This document shows, piece after piece, positions 37,503-46,451 of a DNA stretch of 64,000 nt. The stretch comes from Solirubrobacter sp963848475 (GTDB lineage Bacteria; Actinomycetota; Thermoleophilia; Solirubrobacterales; Solirubrobacteraceae). The stretch spans positions 1 to 64,000 of the forward strand of contig CAWKDW010000020.1 in NCBI GenBank assembly GCA_963848475.1, given 5' to 3'. Below the pieces are notes generated by a model. It was given only the letters and a program-made list of their open reading frames with translations. It searched no databases and was not told the DNA's origin. The position numbers and the translations under genes are program-made. How positions within the stretch are numbered: the first letter of the stretch is position 1; the number at the start of each line of letters is the position of its first letter.

Positions 37503-38072
37503 CTGGTCCTCAGTCCGGGTTCGATGGTGCGGATCAGGAGCTCGGCGGTGCGCTCCGCGGACAGCTCGCCGGTGCGCAGCCACCAGCGGCCCAGCGCCTC
37601 GGCGGCGCCGAAGATGGCGACCGAGAGCGGCTCGACGGCGCGGCTCTCGGTGCGCTCCTGCAGCGAGGCGGTGACGAGCGCCTCCATCCGCGCGCGGTAC
37701 TCGCCGATCGCGCAACGCGATCTCGCCGCCGCCGGGCAGCGTCTCGTCGTGCAGCACCCGCCACGCCTCGCCGTCGGAGTCCAGGAAGGCGAAGAACGCG
37801 TGGATTCCCGCGCGCAGCGCCGCGGGCGCGTCGGGCGCACTCGCCACGGCGGACACGACCGACTCCACCAGCGCATCGGCGGCGGGCTTCATGCACGCCA
37901 GGAACAGCTGTTCCTTGTTGCCGTAGTAGTTGTAGAGCAGCGGCTTCGTGACCCCGACCTGCGCGGCGACGGCGTCCATCGTCACGTCCGCGTAGCCGCG
38001 CGCGGCGAACAGCTCCCGCGCCGTGTCGAGCATCTGCCGCTCCCGCTCGGCGCGGGGGAGCCGGGTCCTCAC
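37499..38072 (-). CDS. TetR/AcrR-family regulator, frameshifted
   Basis: GTG at 38072 overlaps the acyl-CoA dehydrogenase stop (GTGA), and its own TGA overlaps the thiolase ATG. The N-terminal helix-turn-helix reads MLDTARELFAARGYADVTMD, AVAAQVGVTKPLLYNYYGNK and EQLFLACM, textbook TetR. The ligand domain includes VLHDETLPGGGEIAL and after a slip near 37720 YRARMEALVTASLQERTESR and ALGRWWLRTGELSAERTAEL. About 190 aa. Located inside the acyl-CoA operon, it probably controls it in response to an acyl-CoA or fatty acid. Confidence 0.85.
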
Positions 38073-39946
38073 GCGGCGACCTCGGCCGCCACGACGCGCG
38101 CGTCGCCCAGGGCGTTCTCCGGCACGCCGAAGGCGTCGACCAGTTCGCGGGCGTGCGGGCGCAGCGAGGCGCAGAGCGCGTTGACGGTCTTCACCACGGC
38201 CTTCGAGCGCGCGCCCGACAGCCGTCCGTGCTCCTGGTAGTAGCCGCGCTCGGCCTCGATCGTGTGCAGCGCGTAGAGGTTGCGGAGCGTCGCCACCGCG
38301 GGATCGTCCGGGAACGACTCCAGCACCACCAGGTCGACCCACGAGCGCGCCGCCTCGATCACGTGGTCCTGGCAGTCGACGAGCACGGCGAACGGATCGC
38401 GGCCGGCGTCGATGCCGCCCTTCAGCCGCCGCGCCGCGCCGGCGAGCAGGTGCTCGTGGCGCCAGCGGAACAGGTCGAGCTGCGTCTTGCGCTCCAGCAG
38501 GTCGGCGTCGTCGTCACGGCCGGGCAGCAGCGAGTCGGCGAGCTTGCGCAGCGCCGTGCGCTCGGTCAGCACGCCGAGCGCCTGCCCGGCGACGAACTGC
38601 GCCATCCCGAGCGGGTCGAGCTCGCCGAACGCGTCCTTGTAGTCGGTCAGCAGGTTCTTGGCGGCGAGCTGCAGCAGGATCGTGTTGTCGCCCTCGAAGG
38701 TGGTGAAGACGTCGGTGTCGGCCTTCAGCGCCGCGAAGCGGCTGGAGCGCAGGTAGCCCGCGCCGCCACAGGCCTCGCGGCAGCTGCCGATCGTCTCGCT
38801 CGCGTGCCAGGTGGCGACGGCCTTGACGCCGGCGGCGAGCGTCTCGAGCTCGCGCCGAGAGCGGTCGTCCGCGTTCTCGTTCGTGAACACCTCGTGCAGC
38901 TGATCGACCAGCCGCTGCTGGGCGAAGGACAGCGCGTAGGTCTTGGCGAGCGCCGGAAGCAGCCGCCGCTGATGCGTGCGGTAGTCCAGCAGCAGCGCCT
39001 CCTGCGCGCCCGGGCGGCCCGAACTGGCGCCGCTCCAGCGCGCGCCGGACCGCGATCGTCAGCGCGACCTTGGACGCGCTGATCGACGCGCCGCAGACGC
39101 TGATGCGGCCCTGGATCAGCGTGCCGATCATCGTGAAGAAGCGCTTGGTCGGGTTCTCGATCGGGCTGAAGTACGTCCCGTCGGGCGAGACCTGCGCGTA
39201 GTGGTCGAGCAGGTTCTCGCGCGGGACGCGCACGTGGTCGAACCAGATCCGCCCGTTGTCGACGCCGTTGAGCCCGAGCTTGGCGCCGCAGTCCTCGAGG
39301 CGCACGCCGGGCAGCGGCTCGCCGTCCTCGTCGCGGATCGGCGACCAGCAGCGCGTGGACGCCCCGCTCCTCGCCGCCGGTGTGCAGCTGGGCGAAGACG
39401 ACGGCCATGCGCCCGTCGCGGGCGGCGTTGCCGATGTAGTCCTTGCGCGCGTCGTCGTCGGGCGTGTGGACGACGAACTCCTCGCGCTCGGCGTCGTAGG
39501 TCGCGGTCGTCGTCGAGCGCCTGGACGTTCGAGCCGTGGCCGGTCTCGGTCATGGCGAAGCAGCCGGGGAGGTCGAACGCGGCGACGTCGCGCAGGTAGC
39601 GCTCGTGATGGCGCTCGGTGCCGAGGTGCAGGATCGCGCCGCCGAACAGGCCGAACTGGACGCCGCACTTGACCAGCAGCGACAGGTCGCCCATCGCGAG
39701 CGTCTCGAACGCCGTCACGCTCTGGCCCGGGGAGCCCTTGCCGCCGTACTCGACGGGATACCCGATCGCCGTGTCTCCCTGGGAGGACAGCTCGCGCGCC
39801 CACGCGAGCACGCGCTCGCGGTGCTCCTCCATCGGCAGGTCGTCGACCGGCTCGTTTCCGGGCTCAGACAGCCACCAGCGAACCCGGTCCCGGGTTTCCG
39901 GATAGCGACCGTCGAGCAGCGTCCGCAGCGTCTCAGTGGTGCCCAT
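38069..39946 (-). CDS. acyl-CoA dehydrogenase/oxidase family flavoprotein, frameshifted
   Basis: First gene of the operon, about 625 codons, longer than a typical 390-aa acyl-CoA dehydrogenase and closer to acyl-CoA oxidase architecture. MGTTETLRTLLDGRYPETRD starts it. The FAD/substrate region reads LPGCFAMTETGHGSNVQALD; then YIGNAARDGRMAVVFAQLHT, LGLNGVDNGRIWFDHVRVP and RENLLDHYAQVSPDGTYFSP. The C-terminal helical part has ETIGSCREACGGAGYLRSSR and DVFTTFEGDNTILLQLAAKN. Slips occur near 39500, 39350 and 39010. It should introduce the first double bond in an acyl-CoA. Its start is 11 bp from a TACCCGGGTA palindrome. Confidence 0.87.
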
Positions 39947-39956
39947 GCGTCCAAGT

Positions 39957-39966
39957 TACCCGGGTA
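39957..39966. promoter_or_regulatory. TACCCGGGTA palindrome, candidate TetR operator
   Basis: A perfect 10-bp palindrome 11 bp upstream of the acyl-CoA dehydrogenase ATG, in the short divergent gap shared with the subtilisin gene. An AT-rich stretch (ATAAATTTAAGTAT) follows on the plus strand. Placement suits a regulator binding site for the operon's own TetR protein, but the site is short and the link is inferred. Confidence 0.3.
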
Positions 39967-40040
39967 TAAATTTAAGTATCGGCAATGTGACGCAACACAC
40001 GCTCAAGGAAATGCGCCGCGCTGCCGATACGCGAGATTGG

Positions 40041-41768
40041 ATGCGCTGTCGCCTGATTGCTTTGACCGCTGCGATGCTGGTCGCCACTCCCGCTGCCGCC
40101 CAGGCGGCCGAGGGCGACATCATCGTCCAGCACGTTCCGGGCCTCGACGGCGCCGAGCGGCGCGACCTGCGCAAGGACGCGGGCGTCAGGCTCGTCGACC
40201 CGCTGACGGCGGTCGAGGACACCCAGCTCGTCAAAGCCCCGGCCCGCCGGCGCGACGAGGCGCTCAGCGCGCTGCGCGCCGACGACGACGTGGTCTACGC
40301 GGAGTTCGATCAGCGTGTGACCCTCACCCGCATCCCCGACGACACCGCCTTCGGCTCGCTCTGGGGCCTGCACAACACCGGCCAGTCGATCGCCGTCCAA
40401 GGCGGGCCTCGCCGGAGCCGACATCGACGCGACCGAGGCCTGGGACCAGACCATGGGCGCGGGCGTCACCGTCGCCGTCGTGGATACGGGCATCAACGCC
40501 GAACACGTCGACCTGGCCGATCAGATCACCGGCAACCCGGCCGAGATCGACGGTCTGCCCGGCGTCGACGACGATCACAACGGCTACGTCGACGACTACC
40601 GCGGCTGGGACTTCGTCAGCGGCGACAACCTTCCTCAGGACGGCAACGGGCACGGCACCCACGTGTCCGGCACGATCGCCGCGAAGGGCGACAACAGCAC
40701 CGGCGTGATCGGCGTCGCGCCTGAGTCCAAGGTCATGCCGCTGCGAGTACTCGGTAACAGCGGCTCGGGCTACATGAGCGACATCGCGGCCGCGTTCGCG
40801 TACGCGGGCGACCTCGGCGTACGGGTCGTCAACGCCTCGATCGGCGGCGGCTACTCGCGCACGCTCGAGAACACGATCGCCGCGCATCCCAACACGCTCT
40901 ACGTCGTCGCGGCCGGCAACGACGGCGCCAACGCCGACACCGACTCCGGCTCCTTCCCGTGCGCGATGCCGGAGGCCAACGTCGTCTGCGTCGGCGCCAC
41001 CGACAACCGCGACGACCTCGCGTCCTTCTCCAACCGCGGCAAGACCGCGGTCGATCTCTTCGCACCGGGCGTCGCGATCCTCTCGACCTACCGGGGCTCC
41101 ACGTCGGCGTACCTCTACCTCAGCGGGACGTCGATGGCCACGCCGCACGTCGCCGGGGCCGCCGCGCTGGCGCTCTCGGCCACGCCGTCCGCCTCGACCG
41201 CTTTCGTGCGCTGGTCGCTGCTCTCCTCCGTCGACGCCAAGCCGGCCCTCGGCGCCATCTCCGTCACCGGCGGGCGACTGAACGCCAACGCCGCGGTGAC
41301 CGCGATCAAGGGCGAGCCGCCCGCGCTGGCCTCGACGCCCGTCGAGGTGCTTCCGACTCCGACTCCGACGCCGACCCGCCGTCCCCGACGCCCATGCCGG
41401 TGGCGCCCGTAGCGACGCCGGTCCCCGTGGCCCCCGTCACTCCCGTCCTGACGCCCGCAGCGACCCCGACGCCCGCGCCGGTGCTCTCGAAGATCTCCGT
41501 CTCCGGCTCGCTGCGCACCAGGAAGGCGAAGCTCCGCGTGAGCTTCTCGGTCGATCACTCGACCCGGGTCCGCTTCTCGATCACCCGCCGCGGCGCGAAG
41601 CGCCCGCTCGCGAGCTGGTCGGTTCGGGCCCACGCCGGCCGCAACTCCGTGAAGTTCACGCGCAAGCTGCCGACCGGCCGCACGCTGAAGCGGGGCGCCT
41701 ACAGGCTGGCCGTTCGCCTCTCTGCCGGCCCGGCGGCCTCAGGGTCCAAGCTCATCCGCGTCCCTTAA
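40041..41768 (+). CDS. secreted S8 subtilisin-like serine protease, frameshifted
   Basis: ATG at 40041 gives a signal peptide, MRCRLIALTAAMLVATPAAA; ATG 40011 with a close AAGGA is an alternative. A propeptide-like part (DIIVQHVPGLDGAERRDLRK, VYAEFDQRVTLTRIPDDTAF) precedes the catalytic domain: Asp in TVAVVDTGINAEHVDL, His in NGHGTHVSGTIAAKGDN and Ser in LSGTSMATPHVAGAAAL. After a Pro/Thr-rich linker (PTPTPTP; PVAPVTPVLTPAATPTPAP) a C-terminal beta domain reads RTRKAKLRVSFSVDHSTRVR. Slips near 40405 and 41375 break the frame but not the triad. Probably an extracellular nutrient or processing protease. Confidence 0.88.
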
Positions 41769-42022
41769 GTCGCTTCGGGACCGGGAAGGGCGAGAGGTGG
41801 TCCACCGCCTTGCCCGCGAACACGCGCGGCTCCAGCTTGAGCGCGAGATCGCCGAGTTCCCGGCGTTCTGCCGCGCGTGAGCGTTGCGGGATGACGCACC
41901 AGCTCGGCCATCCGCCGCCGCTCTTCGGGCGTCAGAACGCCGAGGTGACGGCGTGCGAGAAGCGCGAGCTGGACGACGGCGACGAATTTCAGGAACGGCA
42001 TACGCCGGACGGTGCGGAACAT
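41752..42022 (-). CDS. small conserved actinobacterial protein, frameshifted
   Basis: ATG at 42022 gives MFRTVRRMPFLKFVAVVQLA followed by LLARRHLGVLTPEERRRMAE. After a slip near 41850 the second frame continues ERRELGDLALKLEPRVFAGK and AVDHLSPFPVPKRLKGRG to TGA at 41752-41754. I recall this 'LLARRHL..LTPxERRR' protein type as common in Solirubrobacter-like genomes, with unknown function. It is about 90 aa, basic, with one amphipathic or membrane-associated N-terminal helix. It overlaps the end of the convergent protease gene by 17 bp. Confidence 0.5.
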
Positions 42023-42091
42023 GGGAACGAACCTACCCGGATAGTTGGCGCATTAGCGCTCATCGCCACGCCGATCTACCAGAACGCACTC

Positions 42092-43252
42092 ATGCCACAC
42101 GCGCTTCTCTCGTCTCCGCCGGCCCTGGCGCTCCTTCCGGATGCGGCGCTGGTGCTGGACGCGCAAGGCCAGGTGGTGTCCGCGAGCCCGCTGAGCGCCG
42201 CGATGTTCGGCGTCGACCCGACCGGTCGCGACCTCACGGACCTGATCCCCGACCCGGCACGGCTCTGGGGGTCGATAGAGGGGGTCCAGAGCGGCGGAAC
42301 CGTCGCCCTCGTCCCGCTCGCAGGCCGGCGCTTCGACGGCGTGCCGTTCGCGCTCGACGTCAGCGCGCGGCTGCTCGCCGGCGGCGGGCTTCTGCTCGTG
42401 CTGCGCGAGCTCGACCGCAACGAGCCCGGGACCCTCGACGCCGCCTTCGACGCGATGCCGCTGGGCATGGCGCTGTTCAACACCGACGGCGAGTACGTGC
42501 GCGTCAACGGCGCTCTGTGCGCGCTGCTCGGTCGCGTGCCGTCCGAGCTGATCGGCACGCGCGACCAGGAGCTGACGCACCCTGACGACCGCCAGAGCGA
42601 CATCGAAGCCGCCTGGCGGATCCTCAGAGGCGAGCTGAGCACCTGGCAATGCGAGAAGCGCTTCGTGCGCCCGGACGGCTCGATCGTCTGGACGCTTGCG
42701 AGCCTCACCTTCCTGCGCGACGAGTTCGGGCGCCCGATCTGCTGGGTCGGTCAGTTCCAGGACGTCACCGAGCTGCGGCGGATGGCCTCGCGCGATCCGC
42801 TCACCGACGCGCTCAACCGCCGCGCCTTCGACGTCGAGCTCGCCCGCTGCTCGGTCTCCGGGCACGAGGCTTCGCTGATCCTGCTCGATCTCGACGGCTT
42901 CAAGGACATCAACGACGCACACGGACATCACGCGGGCGACGAGCTGCTGCGTCAGACCGCGGACACGATCCGCGGCCGGCTGCGGCACAACGACGTGCTC
43001 GCGCGTCTCGGCGGGGACGAGTTCGTCGTGCTGCTCCCGCACAGCGAAGTCGAGCAGGCCGCACTGGTGGCGACCGACCTCGCCGTACTCGTCGCCGCCC
43101 AGCGCTTCCACTTCGACGGCGTCGAGCGGACGATCACGGCCAGTGTCGGCCTCGCGCGCGTCGGGCTGCCGCTCCAGACCCTCTCCGCGGCCGATCGTGC
43201 GATGTATGCGGCCAAGGCCGCCGGCGGCGGTCGCGTGCGCCGCGCTCACTAG
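42092..43252 (+). CDS. PAS-PAS-GGDEF diguanylate cyclase
   Basis: A soluble 386-residue protein making cyclic di-GMP. The first PAS-like domain is ALVLDAQGQVVSASPLSAAM; the second reads FDAMPLGMALFNTDGEYVRV, CEKRFVRPDGSIVWTLASLT and a PAC end, VGQFQDVTELRRMASRDPLT. The catalytic domain contains RDPLTDALNRRAFDVELARC, LILLDLDGFKDINDAHGHHA and the intact active-site LARLGGDEFVVLLP. The I-site RxxD is present as RHND five residues before GGDEF, so product inhibition is expected. There is no EAL domain or membrane segment. Confidence 0.92.
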   Translation: MPHALLSSPPALALLPDAALVLDAQGQVVSASPLSAAMFGVDPTGRDLTDLIPDPARLWGSIEGVQSGGTVALVPLAGRRFDGVPFALDVSARLLAGGGLLLVLRELDRNEPGTLDAAFDAMPLGMALFNTDGEYVRVNGALCALLGRVPSELIGTRDQELTHPDDRQSDIEAAWRILRGELSTWQCEKRFVRPDGSIVWTLASLTFLRDEFGRPICWVGQFQDVTELRRMASRDPLTDALNRRAFDVELARCSVSGHEASLILLDLDGFKDINDAHGHHAGDELLRQTADTIRGRLRHNDVLARLGGDEFVVLLPHSEVEQAALVATDLAVLVAAQRFHFDGVERTITASVGLARVGLPLQTLSAADRAMYAAKAAGGGRVRRAH

Positions 43253-43265
43253 CTTCACATCCTGT
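43253..43265 (+). promoter_or_regulatory. CTTCACATCCTGT motif shared with the copA promoter
   Basis: The 13-mer CTTCACATC[C/A]TGT occurs here, 28 bp before the multicopper oxidase GTG, and again at 46155-46167 just before the CopZ operon, overlapping the first CsoR-like site. A TTGTG-C-CACAA repeat follows at about 43274-43284. A common regulator or promoter element is suggested by the pairing only. Confidence 0.35.
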
Positions 43266-43292
43266 CGATTTAGTTGTGCCACAATTCGTGGC

Positions 43293-44303
43293 GTGAGTGA
43301 GCTAACTCGTCGTCGCCTGATCGCCGGTGGACTCCCGTTGCTGGGCGCCGGCGGCGCGCTGCTGCATGCCTCGAAGGCCGGCGGCCATGCCGGGATGCAG
43401 GGCCACGCGGGCCACGACGGCGGGCACGCGAACTTCCGCGGTGGCGTGGCGGTCGACCATGCGGGCAATGGCTTCGACCCGCACGAGATCGTGCGCGACT
43501 TCGACTGGGGCAAGACGAGCCGGCTGCCCAACGGGCGCGTGCTGCGCGAGTGGGAGCTGCACGCGATCGACCGCGAGATCGAGATCATGCCCGGCGTCTC
43601 GTTCGCCGCCTGGACGTACAACGGGCGGATTCCCGGACCGACCCTGCGTGCCCGAGAGGGCGACCGGCTGCGGATCACGTTCGCCAACGGCTCCGCGCAT
43701 CCGCACACGATCCACTTCCACGGCGTCCATCCGGCCGAGCAGGACGGTGTACCCGGCCTCGGCGCGGGTGAGATCGCGCCGGGCGGCAGCACCGTCTACG
43801 AGTTCGACGCCCTGCCCGCCGGGTTGCACCTCTACCACTGTCACGTCCGGCCGCTGGCCGAGCACATCGCGAAGGGGCTCTACGGCGCGTTCATCATCGA
43901 CCCGGCCGAGCCGCGCGAGGAGGCCGACGAGCTGGTGATGGTCATGAACGGGTTCGACACGAACTTCGACCGCGCCAACGAGGTCTACGCGGCCAACACG
44001 ATCGGCTTCGCGTACATGGACCGCCCGATCACCGTGCGGCTCGGGGACCTCGTGCGGGTGTACCTCGTCAACGTGCTCGAGTACGACCTGATCAACTCGT
44101 TCCACCTGCACGGCAACCTGTTCGACTACTTCCCGACAGGGACCGGCAAGACGCCGTCCGAGCACACCGACACGGTGATGCTGTGCCAGGGGCAGCGCGG
44201 GATTCTCCAATGGCGCTTCGCCCATCCCGGCAAGTACATGTTCCATGCCCACCAGTCCGAGTTCACGGAACTCGGCTGGCAGGGCTTCTTCGAGGTCGCC
44301 TGA
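43293..44303 (+). CDS. Tat-exported two-domain multicopper oxidase
   Basis: A 336-residue copper oxidase. The N-terminus SELTRRRLIAGGLPLLGAGG is a twin-arginine signal, followed by a His/Gly-rich stretch, HAGMQGHAGHDGGHANF. Copper ligands are in SAHPHTIHFHGVHPAEQD, LHLYHCHVRPLAEHIAKG, INSFHLHGNLFDYFPTG and KYMFHAHQSEFTELGWQGFF. This is the compact two-cupredoxin layout (small laccase/nitrite-reductase-like). GTG at 43293 is the only start that keeps the Tat signal. It probably oxidises Cu(I) or another metal outside the membrane. The TGATG overlap couples it to the ZIP transporter gene. Confidence 0.85.
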   Translation: MSELTRRRLIAGGLPLLGAGGALLHASKAGGHAGMQGHAGHDGGHANFRGGVAVDHAGNGFDPHEIVRDFDWGKTSRLPNGRVLREWELHAIDREIEIMPGVSFAAWTYNGRIPGPTLRAREGDRLRITFANGSAHPHTIHFHGVHPAEQDGVPGLGAGEIAPGGSTVYEFDALPAGLHLYHCHVRPLAEHIAKGLYGAFIIDPAEPREEADELVMVMNGFDTNFDRANEVYAANTIGFAYMDRPITVRLGDLVRVYLVNVLEYDLINSFHLHGNLFDYFPTGTGKTPSEHTDTVMLCQGQRGILQWRFAHPGKYMFHAHQSEFTELGWQGFFEVA

Positions 44304-45463
44304 TGGGCACCGCGACACGTGCGCGGCGGGTTCCGGTCTGGGTGCTCGGCCTGGTGCCACTGCTGTTCGTCGCGGGCGGTATCGCGCTGTTCATGGCGCT
44401 CGACGCGCCCGGCCTGGGCGAGCGGCGCGGCCCGCCGGCGGAGGAACTCGCGGTCGAGCGGACCGTCCTCGAGCCGGGGGTGATCGAGCTGACGGTGCGC
44501 AACGACGGGGCGGACGCGGTCTCGATCGCGCAGGTCGTCGTCAACGACGCGTTCACGCAGTTCTCGGGCGCGGACGAGCCGATCGGCCGGCTGGAGACGG
44601 CGACCGTTGACGTCAGACAACCGTGGGTCGAGGGCGAGGCCTACGAGGTCGCGCTGCTCACCTCGACGGGCGGGACGATCGTGCATGAGATCCCGGTCGC
44701 GGTCGAGACGCCCTCCGCCGACCTCGGCTTCTTCGGGCTGATGGCGCTGCTCGGCCTCTACGTCGGCATCATCCCGGTCGCCCTCGGGATGCTGTGGCTG
44801 CCGTGGATCCGCCGCGTGCCCGCGGAGTGGCTGCGCGCGTTGTTGGCGCTGACCGTCGGGCTGCTCGCCTTCCTCGCCGTCGACGCGACGCTCGAGGGCC
44901 TCGAGATCGCGGGCGGGGGCTCGCAGGCGTTCGGCGGCGCGGCGCTGGTCTTCGTCGGCGCGATCGTCGCCTACCTGGCACTCAGCGCCGTCTCCACGTG
45001 GCTCGGGCGCCGCGCCGCGGCCGGCTCCGCGACGCTCGTCGCGGTGGGGATCGGGCTCCACAACCTCGGCGAGGGCGTGGCCATCGGCGCCGCCTACACG
45101 ACCGGCGCGCTGGCGCTGGGCGCGTTCCTCGTCGTCGGGTTCGCGCTGCACAACACGACCGAGGGCCTCGCGATCGTCGCACCGCTGGCCAACACCCGCG
45201 CGACGCCCCGCCGGCTGATCGGCCTGGGCCTGCTCGCCGGCGCCCCGGCCGTGCTCGGGGCCTGGATCGGGGCGGCGGCGTTCAACGCCTCGCTCGCCGC
45301 GTTCCTGTTCGGCTTCGGTGCGGGCGCGATCGTGCAGGTGATCGTCACGCTGGTGCCGAATCTGCGCGATGGCGAGGGTCGTGTGCTTCATCCGGCCGCC
45401 GTGACGGGCATCCTTGGAGGTATGGCATTGATGTTCGCGACCGGCCTGTTGGTGGCCGCCTGA
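44303..45463 (+). CDS. ZIP-family metal transporter
   Basis: A 386-residue membrane protein. An N-terminal helix (VWVLGLVPLLFVAGGIALFM) is followed by an extracytoplasmic beta domain (VIELTVRNDGADAVSIAQVV), which is unusual for ZIP proteins. Then about seven helices carry two ZIP metal motifs: GIGLHNLGEGVAIGAAYT and GFALHNTTEGLAIVAPLANT, each with the HNxxEG signature of helices IV and V. It moves divalent metal, likely zinc, iron or manganese, towards the cytoplasm. It is coupled by TGATG on both sides, to the oxidase and to a DtxR/MntR regulator. Confidence 0.85.
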   Translation: MGTATRARRVPVWVLGLVPLLFVAGGIALFMALDAPGLGERRGPPAEELAVERTVLEPGVIELTVRNDGADAVSIAQVVVNDAFTQFSGADEPIGRLETATVDVRQPWVEGEAYEVALLTSTGGTIVHEIPVAVETPSADLGFFGLMALLGLYVGIIPVALGMLWLPWIRRVPAEWLRALLALTVGLLAFLAVDATLEGLEIAGGGSQAFGGAALVFVGAIVAYLALSAVSTWLGRRAAAGSATLVAVGIGLHNLGEGVAIGAAYTTGALALGAFLVVGFALHNTTEGLAIVAPLANTRATPRRLIGLGLLAGAPAVLGAWIGAAAFNASLAAFLFGFGAGAIVQVIVTLVPNLRDGEGRVLHPAAVTGILGGMALMFATGLLVAA

Positions 45464-46149
45464 TGGCCGCGGCGCAACGGGCGCGTCCTTCGGAGGCCAT
45501 CGAGGACTACGCGAAGGCGATCTATTCGCTGGCGCGCCAGGGCGACGGAACCGTGGCCACCAACGCGCTGGCGGAGCGCCTGGGTGTGACGCCGGCGTCG
45601 GTCTCGGCGATGGTCAAGAAGCTCGACGAGCGGGGCCTGGTGCGGCACGTTCGCTACAAGGGCGTCGCGCTGACGCCCGACGGCGAGCGCGTGGCGCTGG
45701 AGGTCATGCGCCACCACCGGCTCCTGGAGACGTATCTGGCCGAGCACCTCGGCGTGCCGTGGGATCGCGTCCACGAGGAGGCCGAGGCGCTCGAGCACGT
45801 GCTCTCGGAGTACCTCGAGGCCAAGATCGCGGCCAAGCTCGGGCATCCGACCCACGATCCGCATGGCGATCCGATCCCGACCGCCGCACTGGAGATCGAG
45901 GAGACCGAGAGCCTGCGGCTCGCGGACCTGGAGGCCGGCGACCGCGGTCGCTTCGTGCGCGTCTCGGACTCCGATCCGGCGATGCTGCGCTATCTCGACG
46001 AGCGCGGCGTCGGGCTGGGCGACGAGCTGGAGGTCCTGGAGCGCCAGCCCTTCGACGGGCCGCTGACGGTCCGCTTCGGCGACGAGTTGCACGTTCTCGG
46101 CGGGACGCTGGCGCGTGCGATGCGGGTCGAGCGCGCTTCTTCGGGGTAG
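45463..46149 (+). CDS. DtxR/MntR-family metal-dependent repressor
   Basis: A 228-residue regulator. The winged helix reads EAIEDYAKAIYSLARQGDGT, ALAERLGVTPASVSAMVKKL and ERGLVRHVRYKGVALTPDGE. The dimerisation/metal domain has VMRHHRLLETYLAEHLGVPW, EEAEALEHVLSEYLEAKIAA and HPTHDPHGDPIP, the standard DtxR/IdeR ligand region. A C-terminal FeoA/SH3-like domain ends RFGDELHVLGGTLARAMRVE. It is third in the oxidase-ZIP operon and probably represses it when Fe(II) or Mn(II) is plentiful. Confidence 0.92.
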   Translation: MAAAQRARPSEAIEDYAKAIYSLARQGDGTVATNALAERLGVTPASVSAMVKKLDERGLVRHVRYKGVALTPDGERVALEVMRHHRLLETYLAEHLGVPWDRVHEEAEALEHVLSEYLEAKIAAKLGHPTHDPHGDPIPTAALEIEETESLRLADLEAGDRGRFVRVSDSDPAMLRYLDERGVGLGDELEVLERQPFDGPLTVRFGDELHVLGGTLARAMRVERASSG

Positions 46150-46166
46150 CCGTACTTCACATCATG

Positions 46167-46181
46167 TACCCCTGGGGGGTA
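46167..46181. promoter_or_regulatory. CsoR-like copper operator
   Basis: TACCCCTGGGGGGTA is a G/C-tract inverted repeat flanked by T/A, matching the form of copper-sensing CsoR operators (TACCC..GGGTA). It lies about 70 bp before the CopZ gene of a copper-efflux operon. No csoR gene is in the window, so the binding protein is inferred. Confidence 0.6.
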
Positions 46182-46201
46182 TAGTTACCGCAACGGCGGC
46201 C

Positions 46202-46221
46202 GATACCCCTAGGCCGTATAC
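46202..46221. promoter_or_regulatory. second, weaker CsoR-like site
   Basis: GATACCCCTAGGCCGTATAC repeats the GTATAC/GATAC ends and CCCC tract of the first site, with a poorer right half. The centres of the two sites are about 37 bp apart. It sits 27 bp before the CopZ start and could overlap the -10 region. Confidence 0.4.
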
Positions 46222-46247
46222 TCCCCGGAACCGTGAAGGACGCTCCC

Positions 46248-46451
46248 ATGACATTGATCTACCGCGTTGACGGCATGAGTTGCGATCACTGCGTGGTTGC
46301 CGTGACCGGCGAGGTCGGCGAGGTCGCCGGCGTGCGGGAGGTCGACGTCGACCTCGAGACCAAGCTCGTACGCGTGACCGGCGCCGCCATCGACGAGACC
46401 GCGATCATCGCGGCGATCGACGAGGCCGGCTACGACGCGGTCTCGGCGTGA
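46248..46451 (+). CDS. copZ: CopZ-like heavy-metal-associated (HMA) chaperone
   Basis: A 67-residue copper chaperone. MTLIYRVDGMSCDHCVVAVT carries the metal-binding GMxCxxC motif, followed by GVREVDVDLETKLVRVTGAA and IDEAGYDAVSA, the ferredoxin-like beta-alpha-beta-beta-alpha-beta fold. ATG at 46248 is preferred because GAAGGA lies 7 bases upstream; GTG at 46233 would add five residues. It should deliver Cu(I) to the CopA ATPase two genes downstream. Its stop overlaps the next GTG (GTGA). Confidence 0.9.
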   Translation: MTLIYRVDGMSCDHCVVAVTGEVGEVAGVREVDVDLETKLVRVTGAAIDETAIIAAIDEAGYDAVSA

